Shown one piece after another: positions 61,058-64,000 of a stretch of DNA of 64,000 bases (position 1 is its first letter; every line of letters starts with the position of its first letter). The DNA is taken from contig NZ_SDKK01000003.1 in the NCBI RefSeq assembly GCF_008107625.1, positions 90,750 through 154,749 on the forward strand, in the 5' to 3' direction. The notes under the pieces were generated by a model. The model did not search any database. It was not told where the DNA came from and saw nothing but the letters and a program-made list of their open reading frames with translations. Source of the stretch: Zoogloea oleivorans. GTDB taxonomy: Bacteria > Pseudomonadota > Gammaproteobacteria > Burkholderiales > Rhodocyclaceae. The position numbers were made by a program, and so were the translations under genes.

Positions 61058-62053
61058 TCAGCTGCCGTCGATGCTCTTCAGTTTGTTTCGTCGCTGTTCC
61101 AGCCAGGCCTGGGCCGGGGCGATGGCGCGCTCGGGAATCTGGGCGACGAGGGCCGGTATGCCATTGAAGCGGATCGGCGGGCCGAGGAAGTAATCGAGTT
61201 CCTGGAAGTCGGCCAGCATGGCGGCGGGCTTGCGGCCTTCCTCGACGATGGGCACCAGCGGCATGCGCAGGGTGGCGGCGACGATGGCCTGCAGCTCCTG
61301 GGGTACCGAGGGGCCGCTGAGATCGACGATGACGAAGCTGCACAGGCCGGCCAGGGTGATGACCGTTTCGGTGTAGTTGCGCTGGCGCGGCCGTTCGAAA
61401 TCGAAAATGATCGGCAGGAGGCCGTGCTGGCGCAGGCTGTCGGCCACGGCCTGGAGCACGTCGAGCCCGCCGCCGCCGAAGCGCCCGAGGATGAGCACGC
61501 CGCGCTGGGTGGTGGTGTTGAAGACATCGCGCAGCTTTTTGTGGTTGAGCAGTACGTAGATGAACTGGGCCACTTCGAGGTCGTCGGTGGTGATGCGCGG
61601 CTGGTCGGGGCGGGTGACCAGCAGGTCGCGCTGTTCGGTGCCATCGAGCTTCACCTCCCACGCGGCGATGCCATACACCTGGGTCCCGTTGAGTTTGGCG
61701 TGGCTGAGGTCGGTGCTGACGAGGATGGCGCTTTTCAGGTCGGCCCCGCTCAGGTCGGCGCCCTGCATCTTTGCGGCCCGCAGGTTGGCGCCGGCCATTT
61801 CGGCCTGCACCAGCGAGGCCCCTTCCAGATCGGCGCCGCTCAGGTTGGCTTCACGCAGCTTGCAGCCGTCGAGGTGGGCGCCCTTCAGGTGGGCCCGGCG
61901 CAGGTAGGCGTCGTGGAGATCGAAGCCGCTGAGGTCACGCCCCTCCAGATGCGCGCTGCGCAGCTGGGGCGGCAGATCGGGGTTGGCCTGGCGCCAGGCG
62001 TTCCAGGCGTCGCGGCCCTGGTCGAGGAGGGCGAGGTGGTCGGGGTTGGGCAT
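61058..62053 (-). CDS. Pentapeptide-repeat protein with C-terminal TIR/nucleotide-binding-like domain
   Basis: A 331-residue cytosolic protein. Residues about 35-130 are pentapeptide repeats forming a right-handed beta-helix (ADLSGADLKSAILVSTDLSH). Residues about 175-310 form an alpha/beta domain, GVLILGRFGGGGLDVLQAVADSLRQHGLLPIIFDFERP, then NYTETVITLAGLCSFVIVDLSG. The pattern resembles TIR-like or nucleoside-sugar-processing effector domains, with a conserved Glu in TETV that could be catalytic. Function unknown; immune or stress sensing is a possibility. It is encoded 13 bases downstream of the ABC exporter gene on the same strand. Confidence 0.72.
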   Translation of the reverse strand: MPNPDHLALLDQGRDAWNAWRQANPDLPPQLRSAHLEGRDLSGFDLHDAYLRRAHLKGAHLDGCKLREANLSGADLEGASLVQAEMAGANLRAAKMQGADLSGADLKSAILVSTDLSHAKLNGTQVYGIAAWEVKLDGTEQRDLLVTRPDQPRITTDDLEVAQFIYVLLNHKKLRDVFNTTTQRGVLILGRFGGGGLDVLQAVADSLRQHGLLPIIFDFERPRQRNYTETVITLAGLCSFVIVDLSGPSVPQELQAIVAATLRMPLVPIVEEGRKPAAMLADFQELDYFLGPPIRFNGIPALVAQIPERAIAPAQAWLEQRRNKLKSIDGS

Positions 62054-62066
62054 GCTGGATCTCCGT

Positions 62067-63881
62067 TCAGGCGGCTTCCTCTTCGGCCTCGCGTTCTTCC
62101 TGCTGCAGGGCCCACATCTGGGCGTAGGCGCCGGCCTTGGCCAGCAGTTCGCCGTGGCCGCCCCGTTCGAGGATGCGGCCCTGGTCGAGCACGATGATCT
62201 CGTCGGCGTTCATCACCGTGGATAGGCGGTGGGCGATGACCAGCGTGGTGCGGCCGCGGGCGGCGGCCTCGAGCTGGGCCTGGATGGCCTTTTCGGTCTT
62301 GGAGTCGAGGGCCGAGGTGGCTTCGTCGAAGATCAGGATGTCGGGGTTCTTGAGCAGGGTGCGGGCGATGGCGACGCGCTGCTTCTCGCCACCCGAGAGC
62401 TTGAGGCCGCGCTCGCCGACGCGGGTGTTCCAGCCGTCGGGCAGGCGGGCGATGAAGTCATCGAGCTGGGCGGCACTGGCGGCGGCTTCCACTTCTTCCT
62501 TCGAGGCATCGGGGCGGCCGTACTGGATGTTGTAGAACAGGGTGTCGTTGAAGAGCACGGTGTCCTGCGGAACGATGCCGATGGCGGCGCGCAGGCTGTC
62601 TTGCGTGAGGCCGCGGATGTCCTGGTCGTTGATGCGCACGGCGCCGCCCTGCACGTCGTAGAAGCGGAACAGCAGCCGCGCGAGGGTTGACTTGCCGGAG
62701 CCGGAATGGCCGACCACGGCCACCGTCTTGCCGGCCGGAATGGCGAAATCCACGTCATGAAGAATCTGCCGCGAGGGCTCGTAGGCAAAGCGCACCTGGT
62801 CGAAACGCACGCTGGCCGGACCGCGGGCCAGGGCCCTGGCGTCAGGCGCATCGGCCACTTCGCGGTGGGTGCCCATCAGGCCGAACATGCGTTCGATGTC
62901 GGTGAGGGCCTGGCGGATTTCCCGGTACAGCACGCCGAGGAAGTTGAGCGGGATGTAGAGCTGGATCAGGAAGGCATTGACCAGCACCAGGTCGCCGAGG
63001 GTCATGGAGCCGTTGGCCACACCCAGCGCGGCGCGCCACATCATGGCGGTGACGCCGACGGCGATGATCGCCGCCTGGCCGATGTTGAGGTAGGAGAGGG
63101 ACTTCTGGTTCCGGATCTGGGCGGCGGTCCACTTGGCCAGTTCGGTGTCGTAGCGGCGGGCCTCGAAGTACTCGTTGTTGAAGTACTTCACCGTTTCGTA
63201 GTTGATCAGGCTGTCGATGGCGCGGGCGTTGGCGGCCGAGTCCAGTTCGTTGGCCTGGCGGCGCAGGGCGGTGCGCCAGTTGGTGACCTTGAAGGTGAAG
63301 GTGACGTAGATGGCCAGGGTGAGCAGGGTGATGATGGCAAAGCTGGGTTCGTACTTGACCAGCAGGATGCCGATCACCAGGCTGATTTCGACGAAGGTCG
63401 GCAGTATGGAATACAGCGTGTAGCTGATCAGCGAGCCGATCGAGCGGGTGCCGCGTTCGATGTCGCGGGTCAGGCCGCCGGTCTGGCGTTCGAGGTGAAA
63501 GCGCAGGGACAGGGCGTGCAGGTGGCCGAAAACCTGTAGCGATATCTCGCGTACGGCTTCCTGGGTGACCCGCGCAAAGACCAGTTCGCGCAGCTCGGTG
63601 AGCAGCGAGGTGGAAAAGCGCAGCACCCCGTAGGCCACCAGCAGGGCGGCCGGGACGACGATGAAGGCCTGCTCGCGGGAGATGTCGAGCCCGTCCACCA
63701 GTTGCTTGAAGACCAGCGGGACGCTGACATTGGCGAACTTGGCGGAGATCAGGCAGGTGAGGGCGAACAGCACCCGCCACTTGTAGGCCCACAGGTAGGG
63801 GATCAGCTTCTTGATGGTGTCCCAGTCGTGGCGGTCGCCGGTGGCGGGAAGTGGCTGGGCGCCGGGGGAGGAGCGTCGCAA
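62067..63881 (-). CDS. Atm1/HMT1-type ABC exporter (fused permease-ATPase)
   Basis: A 604-residue half-transporter. The N-terminal six-helix domain starts DTIKKLIPYLWAYKWRVLFALTCLISAKFANVSVPLVFK, characteristic of the Atm1/ABCB7-like branch. The C-terminal ATPase has Walker A GHSGSGKSTLARLL, Q-loop GIVPQDTVLFNDT, signature LSGGEKQRVAIARTLL and Walker B ILIFDEATSALD. The branch exports glutathione-linked compounds or metal conjugates. Translation likely starts at TTG 63881, with AAGGAAACCCCAC before it; the first ATG-equivalents inside would cut conserved sequence. It follows the LysE-like gene by 17 bases and precedes the pentapeptide gene. Confidence 0.9.
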   Translation of the reverse strand: MRRSSPGAQPLPATGDRHDWDTIKKLIPYLWAYKWRVLFALTCLISAKFANVSVPLVFKQLVDGLDISREQAFIVVPAALLVAYGVLRFSTSLLTELRELVFARVTQEAVREISLQVFGHLHALSLRFHLERQTGGLTRDIERGTRSIGSLISYTLYSILPTFVEISLVIGILLVKYEPSFAIITLLTLAIYVTFTFKVTNWRTALRRQANELDSAANARAIDSLINYETVKYFNNEYFEARRYDTELAKWTAAQIRNQKSLSYLNIGQAAIIAVGVTAMMWRAALGVANGSMTLGDLVLVNAFLIQLYIPLNFLGVLYREIRQALTDIERMFGLMGTHREVADAPDARALARGPASVRFDQVRFAYEPSRQILHDVDFAIPAGKTVAVVGHSGSGKSTLARLLFRFYDVQGGAVRINDQDIRGLTQDSLRAAIGIVPQDTVLFNDTLFYNIQYGRPDASKEEVEAAASAAQLDDFIARLPDGWNTRVGERGLKLSGGEKQRVAIARTLLKNPDILIFDEATSALDSKTEKAIQAQLEAAARGRTTLVIAHRLSTVMNADEIIVLDQGRILERGGHGELLAKAGAYAQMWALQQEEREAEEEAA

Positions 63882-63898
63882 AGTGGGGTTTCCTTGTT

Positions 63899-64000
63899 TT
63901 ATTTATGGGTGAAGCTGTCGCTGGCCAGATGCACGGCCAGTCCGATGAAGAGCACGCCGCACAGGCGGTCGAGCCACGGCCCGACCCGCGGGCGGCGGGC
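63899..64000 (-). CDS. LysE/RhtB-family exporter, C-terminal fragment
   Basis: Partial gene running off the right edge; 33 residues plus TAA are visible. GPWLDRLCGVLFIGLAVHLA, then SDSFTHK, is the usual last helix of LysE/RhtB amino-acid exporters (WLxRxxGxxFIGLGxxLA). It is on the same strand as, and 17 bases upstream of, the ABC exporter. The substrate cannot be inferred. Confidence 0.65.
   Translation of the reverse strand, partial: ARRPRVGPWLDRLCGVLFIGLAVHLASDSFTHK

Noticed and set aside
58991..62197. 1068-codon open frame on the plus strand
   Set aside because: Most of it is antisense to the PEP-CTERM and pentapeptide genes. Only its 59318-59527 part (the heptad array) is of interest and is reported separately.
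1..64000. tRNA, rRNA, replication origin or riboswitch
   Set aside because: I saw no cloverleaf, rRNA-like sequence, DnaA-box cluster or recognisable riboswitch core by eye; a covariance-model scan would be needed to be sure.

Overview
This is a GC-rich (roughly two thirds G+C), densely packed bacterial chromosome segment. Gene content points to a respiratory betaproteobacterium, most likely Rhodocyclales (Azospira/Dechloromonas/Azoarcus-like). The supporting genes are a PHA phasin, a PEP-CTERM protein with an exosortase-associated acyltransferase, a Wolinella-type fumarate reductase, nitrate ABC transport, ovothiol synthesis and two-partner secretion. The genus is inference; there is no rRNA or tRNA gene to anchor it.

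Layout. 1-4860: end of a nitrate-type ABC transporter (permease tail and ATPase), nitroreductase, phasin, a small membrane protein, and a divergent pair of PEP-CTERM-associated acyltransferase and ThiF/E1-like adenylyltransferase. 4885-10413: a CDF metal exporter and a full arsenic operon (arsR, two arsC-type reductases, acr3, arsD, arsA) whose promoter/operator overlaps the arsR start codon. 10452-16378: yaiI, then frdC-frdA-(2Fe-2S protein)-frdB behind an FNR-like box, then an orphan TRAP solute-binding gene broken by an in-frame TAG. 16465-19092: an ada-alkB-alkA alkylation-repair operon. 19208-29002: chemoreceptor, GGDEF/EAL protein, lysine/glutarate catabolic pair, Dps, and a PPOX-GST pair divergent from a LysR regulator. 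29126-33297: two exported trypsin-like/TPR proteins in tandem; the first has lost all three catalytic residues. 33304-37957: ovoA, dinB, and an SDR with the exact halohydrin dehalogenase fingerprints.

38085-57368 is the main accessory island. It is a two-partner secretion locus with a short TpsA, a TpsB pore and a 4131-residue CdiA-like TpsA. The C-terminal region of the large TpsA (after residue ~3750) looks like a serine alpha/beta-hydrolase (lipase-like) toxin. An exported putative immunity gene follows directly. Downstream lie an orphan toxin tail with a frameshifted second immunity gene, a mosaic of IS4- and IS66-type remnants, and a 1063-bp near-copy of the first immunity gene. That copy still carries the last 13 codons of the toxin. 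The two exported immunity proteins are nearly identical except in a central segment, as expected for specificity change in a contact-dependent toxin system.

57584-64000: exported GH16 glycosidase, small membrane protein, a 21-bp tandem array with coding-like (synonymous) variation, and a leftward cluster of LysE-type exporter (partial), Atm1-type ABC exporter, pentapeptide/TIR-like protein and a PEP-CTERM phytase/esterase-like protein. A dispersed palindromic (REP-like) element occurs at 10421, 16433 and 35742; one copy supplies the end of the alkA reading frame. A second ~75-bp repeat family occurs at 19121 and 22985.
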